Made by a program: the position numbers and the translations under genes
Notes under the pieces: model-generated
Databases searched by the model: none
Told to the model about the DNA's origin: nothing
Seen by the model: only the letters and a program-made list of their open reading frames with translations
Shown: positions 1 through 9,327 of the stretch, piece by piece
Position numbering within the stretch: the stretch's first letter is position 1
Layout of the letters: each line of letters starts with the position of its first letter
From: Gammaproteobacteria bacterium
Lineage (GTDB): Bacteria > Pseudomonadota > Gammaproteobacteria > SZUA-152
Assembly: GCA_030617485.1 (NCBI GenBank)
Contig: JAUWVK010000022.1
Coordinates: forward strand, 1 to 15,741
Reading direction: 5' to 3'
DNA: 15,741 nt

Positions 1-1
1 A

Positions 2-973
2 CAGATCGCACAGTTCGAACTGAAACCTGAAATGAACCTGGCTCATTCCGTGCCCAAAGTTGGCCGCTTCCGTGTCAACGTTTTCATGCAGCGCGGTCAG
101 GCAGCTATGGTCATTCGACATATTGAAACCAATATACCCAAACCTGAAGACCTTGGCCTGCCGCCTGTCCTGAAAAAAATCATCATGTAAAAACGCGGCC
201 TGGTGCTGTTTATTGGTGGAACGGGTTCGGGTAAATCCACCTCTCTGGCAGCACTCATTGATCACCGAAATACTAATTCCTCAGGCCACATCATCACCAT
301 TGAGGATCCTATTGAATTTGTGCACAACCACAAAAAATCTATAGTTAACCAGCGCGAGGTGGGACTGGATACCGACACCTATGAAGATGCCCTCGTAAAC
401 ACTCTACGTCAGGCGCCGGATGTCATACTGATTGGCGAGATTCGCAGCAGAGAAACCATGGAGCATGCACTAACCTTTGCTGAGACTGGACATCTAGCTA
501 TCTCAACTTTGCATGCCAATAACTCTAACCAGGCGCTGGACCGCATTATCAACTTCTTCCCAGAAGACCGCCGTAACCAGTTATTAATGGATTTATCGCT
601 CAACGTGCGCGCCTTTATTTCACAACGGCTCATCCCCACAGTTGAGGGAAAACGTGCGGTTGCAATAGAAATCATGCTGGGCACTCCCTTGATTCAGGAT
701 TTAATTCTTAAGGGTGATGTTCATGGAATTAAAGGCATCATGGAAAAATCCACTAATCTGGGCATGCAGACCTTTGATCAGGCATTGTTCGATTTATACA
801 AAGCGGGAACTATCACTCACGAAGAAGCACTGCGTAATGCAGACTCACAAAACAACCTGCGCCTGAAGATCAGCCTCGCAGAAGGCAGGTCGGGGGAAAT
901 TGATTCCAGCCTAAAAATTGAAGAAGCACCAGAGGAAAGCGGCTCATCTTTAGGGGGTCTGGAGCTTAAATAG
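2..973 (+). pseudogene. pilU: PilU-type type IV pilus retraction ATPase, 5' truncated by window edge and interrupted by in-frame TAA
   Basis: One reading frame (codons starting at 2, 5, 8...) encodes PilU-like protein on both sides of a TAA stop at 188-190. The 62 codons before it end the PilT/PilU N-terminal domain (GRFRVN, HIETNIPKPEDL, PPVLKKIIM). The 260 codons after it form the RecA-like ATPase core: Walker A GGTGSGKS (nt 215-238), Asp box IEDPIE (299-316), Walker B with GEIRSRET (about 419-457) and His box TLHANN. RSRETM and the LHANN/NQALDRIINFFP stretch resemble PilU rather than PilT. Roughly 55-60 N-terminal residues lie outside the window, judged from the usual family length of about 380. 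The frame is unchanged across the stop, so this is a substitution and not a frameshift. A GTG at 203 could restart the core but has no clear ribosome binding site and lies only four codons before Walker A. The family acts as an accessory hexameric motor for pilus retraction. Real nonsense mutation, split gene or sequencing error cannot be separated here. Confidence 0.88.
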
Positions 974-1008
974 TTGCCCTAACAACTGGCTTAAAGCAAA
1001 GACACTAA

Positions 1009-3573
1009 CTAAAAAAGCTCCTCCGACACAGTACTATCACGCGACTCATCCGTAGCTGAGTCGGAAGCAATACCTTCTATAGACACTTCTTGAGAATCCT
1101 GAGCGTGGCGCTTTGGCACATTTTCAACCCTGAAAGTCTCAAAGATCGCATCTGGATGATCTGCGCCCGCCAACAACCCGGTCTCAGGATCAATTCTAAC
1201 GGTAACCAGCCCTGGCGGTTGAACCAAAGGTTTCACAGGAAAACCCTTCAAAGCTGTTCTCATGAATTCAATCCACATGGGCAACGCAGCGCGACCTCCG
1301 GTTTCACGCTCCCCCAGAGGTTGAGGTTTATCAAAACCAACCCAGGCTGTTGTTACTACGTCCGGCGAAAACCCAGAAAACCAGGCATCCTGTTGATCGT
1401 TCGTCGTCCCCGTTTTACCGCCGATATCTTTTCGATTCAGAACCAAAGCTCGCCGACCGGTACCACGGCGGATAACATCCATCATTAAAGTACGCATTAA
1501 ATAGGCATTTTGCGGCGTTATGACTCGTGGCGCGATATTAACCGGGGGCATCTCTTCCCGAATGGGCGGCCCAATAAAAAGATCCGCTTCATCTGTTATT
1601 AACCCTGTTTCTGTATCCACCGCCATAACCGCTGACGCACCCAATCGTGCCTCTTTTTTAGCTCTGGATTTGGCCTCAGCTTCACAGAATTTGCAGACCA
1701 CATACGGCTCCGCGTGATACTCGGTTTCACCGTCAGCATTTTCAATACGGTCAATGAAATAAGGAATAGTCCGATAGCCACCATTGGCAAATACAGAGTA
1801 ACCCGACACCACTTCCAGCGGTGTTACCGCGCCACTACCCAAAGCCAATGACAAATCCTTCGGAAGACGCCGTTTATCAAATCCAAATCGCGACACGTAT
1901 TTAATTGCATAAGAAATACCGATAGCACGAAGCAATCGGATAGAAACCAGGTTTCTGGACTTCACCAGAGCCTCGTGTAAGCGAGTGGGCCCAAAAACCT
2001 TGCCACTATAGTTTTCCGGGCGCCAGGTCGCTTCCAGACCCTCATCTTCAAATACAACAGGAGCGTCATTAATAAGGCTAGCCAGAGTAAAGCCTTTTTC
2101 CAGTCCAGCAGAATAGGTAAATGGCTTAAAATTAGATCCCGGCTGTCTTTCTGCCTGCGTCACTCTGTTGAAATTACTGTTCACAAAATTAAACCCGCCC
2201 ACCAGGGCACGAATTGCGCCATCATTGGGGTCGAGCGATACCAGAGCTCCTTCCACAACGGGCACTTGTGCCAGACTCCATTGGCCAGTGGAGTCCTCCA
2301 TTATCCTAATAACATCACCACGAGCAAGGATATCTGCAGCCAGTTTAGGCATCTCACCCATACGGCCGTACCCCGTTCCCGGTGCTGCCCACTTCAAACC
2401 GGGCCAGTCAATCCTCAGCACACCGCGGTGGGGCTCATAAACAATCGCTACTTGTTCAACGACTTCCAGCACCAGTGCGGGCAGCAGGTTGTTTATCTCC
2501 CTGTGCTTTCTGAGCAAATTCATCCACTGCTCTTCGCCACTTTCATCATTCAGTAGCTGCCGTGATATCGGTCCCCGATAACCGTGACGCTTGTCGTAGG
2601 AAAGTAGCGCATTACGTTGAGCATTGTTGGCCGCCTTTTGCAGTCTTGAGTCAAGACTGGTGATCACATTAAACCCGTCTGAATAGGTCGCATCACCGTA
2701 GCGCTCGATCATCTCTGCGCGAACCATTTCAGCTATATAAGGTGCTGTCACCTCTTTGGAAAGGCCATGAAGGCGTGCATCGTCGACGCTTTTTATTGCT
2801 TCGTTATATTCATCCTCGCTGATGTATTCCAGCGACCGCATACGGCCCAGCACATAATTACGCCGTATCAGCGCCCTTGACGGGTTAATAATGGGGTTAT
2901 ATCGGGAAGGGGCTTTTGGCAGGCCTGCAATCATCGCCAACTGTGCCACGTTTAATTTCCCAACGTTCAAACCATAATAAACTTGCGCAGCAGCCCCAGC
3001 ACCGTAGGCCCGGTTGCCCAGGTATATTTTATTTAAATAGAGGGAAAGAATATCCTGCTTGCTCAGCTTATCTTCAATCTTAAACGCCAACATAATCTCG
3101 TTGATCTTTCGCAGGTAAGTTTTTTCACGGCTGAGAAAGAAATTTCGCGCCACTTGCATCGTGATCGTGCTTCCCCCCTGCCCCTTTTCACCAGTCCGCA
3201 CCAGGTAAAATACCGCGCGCAATAGCCCCTGGTAATCAACCCCCGAGTGTTCAAAAAATCGTGAATCTTCTGCGGCTAAAACGGCTTTAACCATCAAATC
3301 CGGAAACTCTGCATAATCCATGGGTGTTCGTTTTTTCTCACCAAACTCGGCCATAAGCTTCATATCACGGCTATAAACTCGGAATGGCACCTGCAAACGA
3401 ACATCTTTCAGAACATCTACAGAAGGTAAATTGGGGACAATAATGAGGTAAATACCCAACACAAGAAGCGTGGTTAAAAAAACACCAATTCCGCCGACCA
3501 CAAGCCACCAGCGCCTGGGTAAGCTCAAAGAACGCTTCAAATCGCGGAATTTTGTGATAGTGTTCATGGACAT
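1009..3573 (-). CDS. mrcA: Penicillin-binding protein 1A, bifunctional class A PBP
   Basis: This 854-residue inner-membrane enzyme polymerises lipid II into glycan strands and cross-links the peptides in the periplasm. A basic cytoplasmic N-terminus precedes a membrane anchor at about residues 22-46. The GT51 transglycosylase follows, with the catalytic Glu102 in EDSRFFEHSG and GGSTITMQ at 133-140. A region at about 325-435 matches the position of the PBP1a OB-like insert. The transpeptidase has the acyl-ester serine Ser480 in SNFK, SRN at 539-541 and KTG at 720-722. The DVRLQVPFRVYS stretch just after the anchor is typical of PBP1a (ponA in Pseudomonas) and not PBP1b. An insert between the SRN and KTG motifs carries Cys-Lys-Phe-Cys at 627-630. 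The gene is divergent from pilM, as in Pseudomonas. A second ATG two codons in (3567) is possible; neither start has a good Shine-Dalgarno sequence. The stop is TAG at 1009-1011, 35 bases from the pilU stop. Confidence 0.97.
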   Translation of the reverse strand: MSMNTITKFRDLKRSLSLPRRWWLVVGGIGVFLTTLLVLGIYLIIVPNLPSVDVLKDVRLQVPFRVYSRDMKLMAEFGEKKRTPMDYAEFPDLMVKAVLAAEDSRFFEHSGVDYQGLLRAVFYLVRTGEKGQGGSTITMQVARNFFLSREKTYLRKINEIMLAFKIEDKLSKQDILSLYLNKIYLGNRAYGAGAAAQVYYGLNVGKLNVAQLAMIAGLPKAPSRYNPIINPSRALIRRNYVLGRMRSLEYISEDEYNEAIKSVDDARLHGLSKEVTAPYIAEMVRAEMIERYGDATYSDGFNVITSLDSRLQKAANNAQRNALLSYDKRHGYRGPISRQLLNDESGEEQWMNLLRKHREINNLLPALVLEVVEQVAIVYEPHRGVLRIDWPGLKWAAPGTGYGRMGEMPKLAADILARGDVIRIMEDSTGQWSLAQVPVVEGALVSLDPNDGAIRALVGGFNFVNSNFNRVTQAERQPGSNFKPFTYSAGLEKGFTLASLINDAPVVFEDEGLEATWRPENYSGKVFGPTRLHEALVKSRNLVSIRLLRAIGISYAIKYVSRFGFDKRRLPKDLSLALGSGAVTPLEVVSGYSVFANGGYRTIPYFIDRIENADGETEYHAEPYVVCKFCEAEAKSRAKKEARLGASAVMAVDTETGLITDEADLFIGPPIREEMPPVNIAPRVITPQNAYLMRTLMMDVIRRGTGRRALVLNRKDIGGKTGTTNDQQDAWFSGFSPDVVTTAWVGFDKPQPLGERETGGRAALPMWIEFMRTALKGFPVKPLVQPPGLVTVRIDPETGLLAGADHPDAIFETFRVENVPKRHAQDSQEVSIEGIASDSATDESRDSTVSEELF

Positions 3574-3585
3574 TGTTGCTAACAG

Positions 3586-3614
3586 AGTATAAAACTTCTA
3601 ATCGAATCAACCAA
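3586..3614 (-). promoter_or_regulatory. Putative sigma-70 promoter of mrcA
   Basis: On the minus strand, TTGGTT (3609-3614) and TATACT (3586-3591) are separated by exactly 17 bases. The expected start point, about 7 bases below the -10 box, falls near 3579. This leaves only about 6 bases before the ATG at 3573, or about 12 before the ATG at 3567, so the mRNA would be almost leaderless. Prediction from sequence only. Confidence 0.5.
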
Positions 3615-3622
3615 ATACTAAT

Positions 3623-3651
3623 TTTTTCTTATGCAATTCTTGATCTATAGT
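3623..3651 (+). promoter_or_regulatory. Weak candidate promoter for pilMNOPQ
   Basis: TATAGT at 3646-3651 is a good -10 hexamer, 70 bases before the GTG start of pilM. The -35 region at the right distance (T-rich, about 3623-3628) matches the consensus poorly. The operon may use an activator or another sigma factor. The region is compact because it also holds the divergent mrcA promoter. Confidence 0.3.
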
Positions 3652-3694
3652 AAAGTTTGCCGATTGGCTACCGATAATCAGCTTGTCTGCATAG

Positions 3695-4791
<1,097 letters not shown>

Positions 4792-4792
<1 letters not shown>

Positions 4793-5361
4793 TGCCACAC
4801 ATTAACCTTCTACCATGGCGCGAAGAACTTCGTAGCGAAAAACAACGACAGTTAATCAATGTCGCTGTCGGCGCCGTTGTAGTAATGCTGGGCATTATCG
4901 TTTTAGTTCATCTCCGAATGGCTGGCATGATTAGCGATCAGGATAATCGCAACAAATACATGGGTGACCAAATTGCTATTGTTGACAAACAAATCAAAGA
5001 AATAAACACGCTGGAAAAAGAAAAAGCCGCATTACTGGCTCGAATGAAAGTTATCCAGCAACTCCAGGGCACTCGGCCAGTGATAGTGCATCTGTTTGAT
5101 GAAATCTCAAAAACTCTCCCTGACCAGGTAGTTTTACTTAGCCTTAATAAAAAAGGTGAAAGCATAACAATGGAAGGCATTGCGGACTCAAATGATTACG
5201 TTTCCCAACTAATGCGCAATCTTAATGACTCGCCATGGCTCACAAATCCAAAACTCTCGGTCATTGAGGCGGATAAACCTCAATACCCAGGCGCTAGCTG
5301 GTTTAAGCTCACCGCATCACAAGCAAAACTTGATGCTTTAGACACAAAGGCAGCAAAATGA
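4792..5361 (+). CDS. pilN: Type IV pilus inner-membrane protein PilN
   Basis: This is a 189-residue bitopic inner-membrane protein of the pilus alignment subcomplex. The N-terminal cytoplasmic INLLPWRE motif (residues 4-11) is the conserved PilM-binding sequence. One transmembrane segment covers about residues 23-43. A coiled-coil-like stretch (about 50-90, with DKQIKEINTLEKEKAALLARM) is followed by the periplasmic ferredoxin-like domain that pairs with PilO. A GAGGAG site at 4777-4782 sits 9 bases before the ATG. The gene overlaps pilM by one base and pilO by four (ATGA), the usual coupled arrangement. Length is normal for the family and no motif is missing. Confidence 0.96.
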
Positions 5362-5987
5362 ACCTGTCTGATCTCAACAACCTAAACCTGGACCCAAACA
5401 ACATTGGTAGCTGGCCGCTTGCAGCCAGAATCATTGTCATTTTGTTATTATGCGGCGCCATTTTATTTGCCGGTTACTATCTAGACACAAGCGATCAGCT
5501 ACAGGTCCTGGAAAAAGCTCAGGCCAAAGAAGAAACCTTAAAAAAGACCTTTGTATTCAAACAGGGTAAAGCTAGAAACCTCGCTGCGTACAAAGAGCAA
5601 ATGATAGAAATGGAACGATCTTTTGGTACTCTGCTACAACAATTACCTGGTAAAACCGAGGTTCCTGGCCTTTTAGATGACATATCACGTGTTGGCATTC
5701 AGAGTGGTCTGACATTTGAATATTTTAAACCTGAATCTGAATCTCCTCAGGAATTTTATGCTGAGTTACCTATTAAAATCCGTGTAAAAGGGAACTACCA
5801 TCAATTTGGTAATTTTGTCAGTGGCACAGCTGCGCTATCCCGGATTGTCACCCTGCACGATTTTTCTATTTCAAAGAAGAAAGGCGGCGATATGTCCATG
5901 GTAGCTACGGCTAAGACATACCGATACCTTGAAAACTCTGAAACGGCTGGTAGAAAGAAGAAAGGCAGAAAGAAGGGTAAAAGATGA
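5358..5987 (+). CDS. pilO: Type IV pilus inner-membrane protein PilO
   Basis: This 209-residue partner of PilN spans the inner membrane once (about residues 22-41) and extends into the periplasm. A predicted coiled coil (about 45-95) leads to the conserved LLQQLPGKTEVPGLLDDIS stretch and the ferredoxin-like domain, including GNYHQFGNFVSGTAALSRIV. PilN and PilO form heterodimers that set the spacing between the inner-membrane platform and PilP/PilQ. AAAGG at 5346-5350 serves as the ribosome site. The start overlaps the pilN stop as ATGA and the stop overlaps the pilP start as ATGA. The odd part is the C-terminus: after TYRYLENSETA the protein ends in GRKKKGRKKGKR. This highly basic tail would lie in the periplasm, and its purine-rich codons also supply the pilP ribosome site. 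Confidence 0.95.
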   Translation: MNLSDLNNLNLDPNNIGSWPLAARIIVILLLCGAILFAGYYLDTSDQLQVLEKAQAKEETLKKTFVFKQGKARNLAAYKEQMIEMERSFGTLLQQLPGKTEVPGLLDDISRVGIQSGLTFEYFKPESESPQEFYAELPIKIRVKGNYHQFGNFVSGTAALSRIVTLHDFSISKKKGGDMSMVATAKTYRYLENSETAGRKKKGRKKGKR

Positions 5988-6580
5988 TCACTATGGAACA
6001 TTTGTCTACCCACAAGCAAAGTACAGGAAATACCATTCTTTCATGGTTTTGTTATGCTGATCGCAGCATACCTTTTGGACGGTATCTGGGAATAATCGCC
6101 CTCTCAGTTGGGCTTGTCGCGTGTAGTGATACACCAGATGCAGATTTACGTCAGTTTGTCAGCGACACTATCGCTCAGAAGAAAGGACGTATTCCACCTT
6201 TGCCAGAACCCCAAACATTTGAAGTTTATGCCTATGACGAAGAGTCCTTACGTGACCCGTTTTTACCAGCCAAGGCTGTCGAAGCAGGTAAAACAGGTGA
6301 AGGACCAAGACCTGATACGACTCGAGAAAAAGATGTACTGGAAGAGTTTGCCCTGGGAAGCCTGAAGATGATGGGTAGCCTGGAAAAAAATGGGAAACGT
6401 TGGGCTTTGCTCAGAGCGCCTGATGGCACTTTACATCGCACAACCAGGGGTCGTCATATGGGTCAAAACAATGGCAAAATTATCAAAATTACTGAATCAG
6501 AGCTTGAATTAAAAGAAATCGTTCCAGACGGATTGGGGGGTTGGATAGAACGACTTTCAACTCTCTCCGCAAGCGAATGA
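5984..6580 (+). CDS. pilP: Type IV pilus lipoprotein PilP
   Basis: PilP is an inner-membrane lipoprotein whose folded C-terminal domain contacts the N0 domain of the PilQ secretin and joins it to PilN/PilO. A lipobox (SVGLVAC) places the lipidated cysteine at residue 47, followed by a flexible stretch, the conserved RDPFLP motif (nt about 6251-6268) and the beta-sandwich region GSLKMMGSLEKNGKRWALL. The ATG at 5984 is preceded by GAAGGG (5972-5977) at 6 bases and overlaps the pilO stop as ATGA. This start gives a signal peptide of 46 residues, with about 30 extra residues before the usual short basic n-region (FGR) and hydrophobic core. I see no ATG or GTG nearer to the lipobox apart from codon 4. 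The gene ends 20 bases before pilQ. Confidence 0.93.
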   Translation: MITMEHLSTHKQSTGNTILSWFCYADRSIPFGRYLGIIALSVGLVACSDTPDADLRQFVSDTIAQKKGRIPPLPEPQTFEVYAYDEESLRDPFLPAKAVEAGKTGEGPRPDTTREKDVLEEFALGSLKMMGSLEKNGKRWALLRAPDGTLHRTTRGRHMGQNNGKIIKITESELELKEIVPDGLGGWIERLSTLSASE

Positions 6581-6587
6581 TGCCAAC

Positions 6588-6592
6588 GAGGA
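6588..6592 (+). promoter_or_regulatory. Shine-Dalgarno GAGGA that decides the pilQ start
   Basis: GAGGA lies 8 bases before the ATG at 6601. The in-frame alternatives (TTG 6541, ATG 6577, ATG 6580) have no such site and would overlap pilP or begin at its stop. Confidence 0.65.
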
Positions 6593-6600
6593 TACTAAAC

Positions 6601-9186
6601 ATGGGCGTTGTCAGACAGTTATCGAGTGCTGCAAACACAATCAATATAATTGCAACAAGAGCAAGGCAGGCGAGAATGCTGCTAGCTTGTTTCTTGTTAG
6701 CGGTATCTGCTAATGCCATTGGTGCAGATGAACTGCAAAAAACGCTCGACTTTATCGACTTCAAAAAGCTACCAAACAACGGTGTTGAAATACGCATTGC
6801 TCTATCAGATAAAGCACCAAACCCAACAGACTTCACCTCAAAAAATCCAGCTCGTATCTCTCTGGATCTTCCTGGCGTTAACAATAACTTACCCTGGAGC
6901 CTGCCTCTGCCAATCGATGTAGGTGTTGCCAAAAACATTAAAGCGGTACAGGCAAAAGGTCGTACACGCGTCATCATCAGTGTCGACAAGCTTGTGACAT
7001 ATCAGCTGCGCACAGAAGACAAAAATATATTCCTGACTCTAAGCAACAGCCAGGAAGCTGATGAGATTATGGCAGAAGCACCCAAGGCTGAGCCAGCACC
7101 TGTTGCTATGGCCGCACCTAAACTAGTACCAGCAAGCAAACCCGCACCCAGAAAAAAATCTTCTGCTAAAAAAGGCCCCAGCCTGAAAAAAGTCACCTTT
7201 ACTTCTTTACCTGGAGATAGTGTTCAGGTGCGTCTGGCCTTTTCTGCCCCGGTAGCCAATCCTGGAAACTTCACCATTAATAACCCGGCACGCATTGTTC
7301 TGGACTTTCCAAACAGCAGCAGCGCACTAGGCTGGAAAAATAAAAACATTGGTATTGGCCTGGCAAAAAGCATTACTGCTGTAGAAGCCGGTAACCGCAC
7401 CCGTGTCATTATAAACCTTGTGCAACTAATCCCTTTTGAAAGCGAGGTTTCAGGGAACAACGTTATTGTCACACTCGCTGGAAGTCGCACCGCAACAAGC
7501 ACCACATCTTCCTCGCTCGTCACAAGCGCGGCTGGAGCTGCTGCCACGGCAACCACCGGGTTGCATCGTATTACTAATATTGATTTCCGTCGCGGCAAAA
7601 AGGGCGAAGGACGTATTATCGTGTCCCTTTCCGATGAAGATACCCCCATCAGTACGGGAGAATCCGGACAACAAATATTTGTGGAATTTGGTGACACGGG
7701 ATTACCCGCCAACCTTCTACAACGCCTGGACGTAGTCGATTTTGCCACTCCAGTGCAGTTCATCGACATTACTCAGTCTGGCGACAGAGTACGCCTGGCT
7801 ATTACGCCACTAGGTGATTACGAATACCTTGCATACCATACCGCGGGTACCTACACCATTGAGGTCAAAGAAATCCCCAAGGAGAAAAAAGCCTCCGCTA
7901 AAAAGGATGCTTTTGATTATACCGGAGAGAAACTCTCACTGAATTTTCAGGATATCGAAGTAAGGGCCGTGCTCCAGTTGATTGCGGACTTTACCAATCT
8001 CAACATGGTGACCAGTGATTCTGTAGCCGGCAACCTGACGCTACGTCTCAAGAACGTTCCCTGGGATCAGGCTCTGGATATCATCCTTAAGACGAAAGGT
8101 CTGGCTATGCGCAAGGCTGGTAACGTCATTCTGGTAGCTCCTGCCGCAGAGATAGCCGCGCAGGAAAAACTTGAGCTTGAAGCCAATAAACAGATTGAAG
8201 AGCTTGCGCCATTAAGAACCGAATTGATTCAGGTCAATTTTGCCAAGGCGTCAGAACTTGCAACACTCCTCAAGTCGAAGGGTGGCCTGGTGTCTAGTCG
8301 AGGAGATGTCAGTGTCGATGAGCGCACTAATATGTTAATTGTTTCAGACACAGCTGAAAAACTTAACATTGTACGCAAGCTGGTTAACACACTGGATATC
8401 CCAGTTCGCCAGGTCTTAATTGAATCTCGCATCGTCATTGCTGACGATGATTTTGCCAAGGACCTTGGTGTACGCTTTGGTGTAACAGCACAGGATTTAG
8501 CCATAAATAATGATCCTACTAATCAAGGGTTTTCGACGGGCTCTCTCAGCGGCACAGACGTAATGTTACTAGGCGGAGGTCTAGCGGGCCCAAGTCCGAC
8601 ACAACGCTTGAACGTCAACATGCCTGTCATTGGTAATGCTGGCCGGATTGCATTATCACTCCTTGGCGCCAATACGTTGCTGGATCTGGAGCTATCCGCC
8701 TTACAAACAGAAAATCGTGGTGAAGTGCTCTCCAATCCACGTGTCATTACCTCTAACCAGCATGAAGCGATCATCCAACAAGGTACTGAAATACCTTATC
8801 GAGAAGCCAGCTCCAGTGGCGCGGCTACTGTGTCTTTCAAAGAGGCCGTTCTACAGTTAAAGGTAACGCCTCAAATCACCCCGGACGATCGCATTATCCT
8901 TGATCTACAGGTGAATAAAGACAGCGTCGGCCTGTTGTTTGGCGGCATTCCCAGCATTGATACCAAGGAGATACAGACTCAGGTGCTAATGAATAATGGC
9001 GAAACAGTTGTTCTGGGTGGAATATACGAACAAAACACCCGAAACGATGTAGAGCGTGTCCCCTTCTTTGGTGACCTGCCCTTTATCGGCGCCCTATTCA
9101 GATCAACTCACGAACGAAGTGAGAAAAGTGAGTTGCTGATCTTTGTCACACCGAAGATCCTGAAACAGGAACTAACCTCAAAATAG
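6601..9186 (+). CDS. pilQ: Type IV pilus secretin PilQ
   Basis: PilQ is the outer-membrane multimeric pore through which the pilus passes. This 861-residue precursor has a signal peptide with a basic n-region, the hydrophobic core MLLACFLLAVSA and a likely cleavage after ANA (about residue 40). Two AMIN domains follow (about 44-150 and 196-294), a family of peptidoglycan-binding modules, each with a PARI.LD.P core. They are separated by an Ala/Pro/Lys-rich linker (about 151-195). A Ser/Thr/Ala linker leads to a third beta-rich domain (about 322-430). The secretin N0/STN domain starts near 441, N1 covers about 535-605, and the secretin beta-barrel runs from about 606 to the end with NPRVITSN, VVLGGIY and VPFFGDLPFIGALFR. 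All parts expected for a working secretin are present. I chose the ATG at 6601 for its GAGGA site and signal peptide. It is the last gene of the pil operon and is followed by a strong terminator. Confidence 0.97.
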   Translation: MGVVRQLSSAANTINIIATRARQARMLLACFLLAVSANAIGADELQKTLDFIDFKKLPNNGVEIRIALSDKAPNPTDFTSKNPARISLDLPGVNNNLPWSLPLPIDVGVAKNIKAVQAKGRTRVIISVDKLVTYQLRTEDKNIFLTLSNSQEADEIMAEAPKAEPAPVAMAAPKLVPASKPAPRKKSSAKKGPSLKKVTFTSLPGDSVQVRLAFSAPVANPGNFTINNPARIVLDFPNSSSALGWKNKNIGIGLAKSITAVEAGNRTRVIINLVQLIPFESEVSGNNVIVTLAGSRTATSTTSSSLVTSAAGAAATATTGLHRITNIDFRRGKKGEGRIIVSLSDEDTPISTGESGQQIFVEFGDTGLPANLLQRLDVVDFATPVQFIDITQSGDRVRLAITPLGDYEYLAYHTAGTYTIEVKEIPKEKKASAKKDAFDYTGEKLSLNFQDIEVRAVLQLIADFTNLNMVTSDSVAGNLTLRLKNVPWDQALDIILKTKGLAMRKAGNVILVAPAAEIAAQEKLELEANKQIEELAPLRTELIQVNFAKASELATLLKSKGGLVSSRGDVSVDERTNMLIVSDTAEKLNIVRKLVNTLDIPVRQVLIESRIVIADDDFAKDLGVRFGVTAQDLAINNDPTNQGFSTGSLSGTDVMLLGGGLAGPSPTQRLNVNMPVIGNAGRIALSLLGANTLLDLELSALQTENRGEVLSNPRVITSNQHEAIIQQGTEIPYREASSSGAATVSFKEAVLQLKVTPQITPDDRIILDLQVNKDSVGLLFGGIPSIDTKEIQTQVLMNNGETVVLGGIYEQNTRNDVERVPFFGDLPFIGALFRSTHERSEKSELLIFVTPKILKQELTSK

Positions 9187-9211
9187 TATAAGTTCATATT
9201 ACCCATCCATA

Positions 9212-9251
9212 AGAACTGAGAACGGCGCCAAATGGCGCCGTTCTCAGTTTT
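9212..9251 (+). terminator. Intrinsic terminator after pilQ
   Basis: AACTGAGAACGGCGCC (9214-9229) and GGCGCCGTTCTCAGTT (9234-9249) are perfect 16-base inverted repeats around an AAAT loop. A G-U and an A-T pair extend the stem to 9212-9251. The right arm ends in a short run of four T. It lies 26 bases after the pilQ stop and separates the pil operon from the aro genes. Confidence 0.9.
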
Positions 9252-9269
9252 GAAACCCTGAAATCCTTA

Positions 9270-9300
9270 TTGGTCAATATCCTCTCAAACCCGATATAAT
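9270..9300 (+). promoter_or_regulatory. Putative sigma-70 promoter of the aroK-aroB-dgt operon
   Basis: A perfect TATAAT at 9295-9300 lies 27 bases before the aroK ATG. TTGGTC at 9270-9275 is the best -35 match, with a rather long 19-base spacer (18 if read as TGGTCA). It sits directly after the pilQ terminator, so a new transcript here is expected. Confidence 0.6.
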
Positions 9301-9327
9301 CTCCCCACAATCACAGTTTGGAAAAAC

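Noticed and set aside
182..205. Frameshift or recoding (selenocysteine, alternative code) as the cause of the pilU interruption
   Set aside because: The frame is the same on both sides, the codon is TAA rather than TGA, and TAA ends other genes in the window.
972..987. AGTTG/CAACT inverted repeat between the convergent pilU and mrcA ends
   Set aside because: Only five base pairs with no T-run on either strand; too weak to call a terminator.
6541..6600. Longer pilQ start at TTG 6541, or ATG 6577/6580
   Set aside because: They overlap or abut the pilP end, lack a ribosome site and add residues before a good signal peptide; ATG 6601 has GAGGA at 8 bases.
7224..7769. Long minus-strand frame (181 codons) inside pilQ
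   Set aside because: It lies wholly opposite a clear PilQ frame, has no recognisable motif and shows the Ser/Arg/Thr-rich make-up of a shadow frame.
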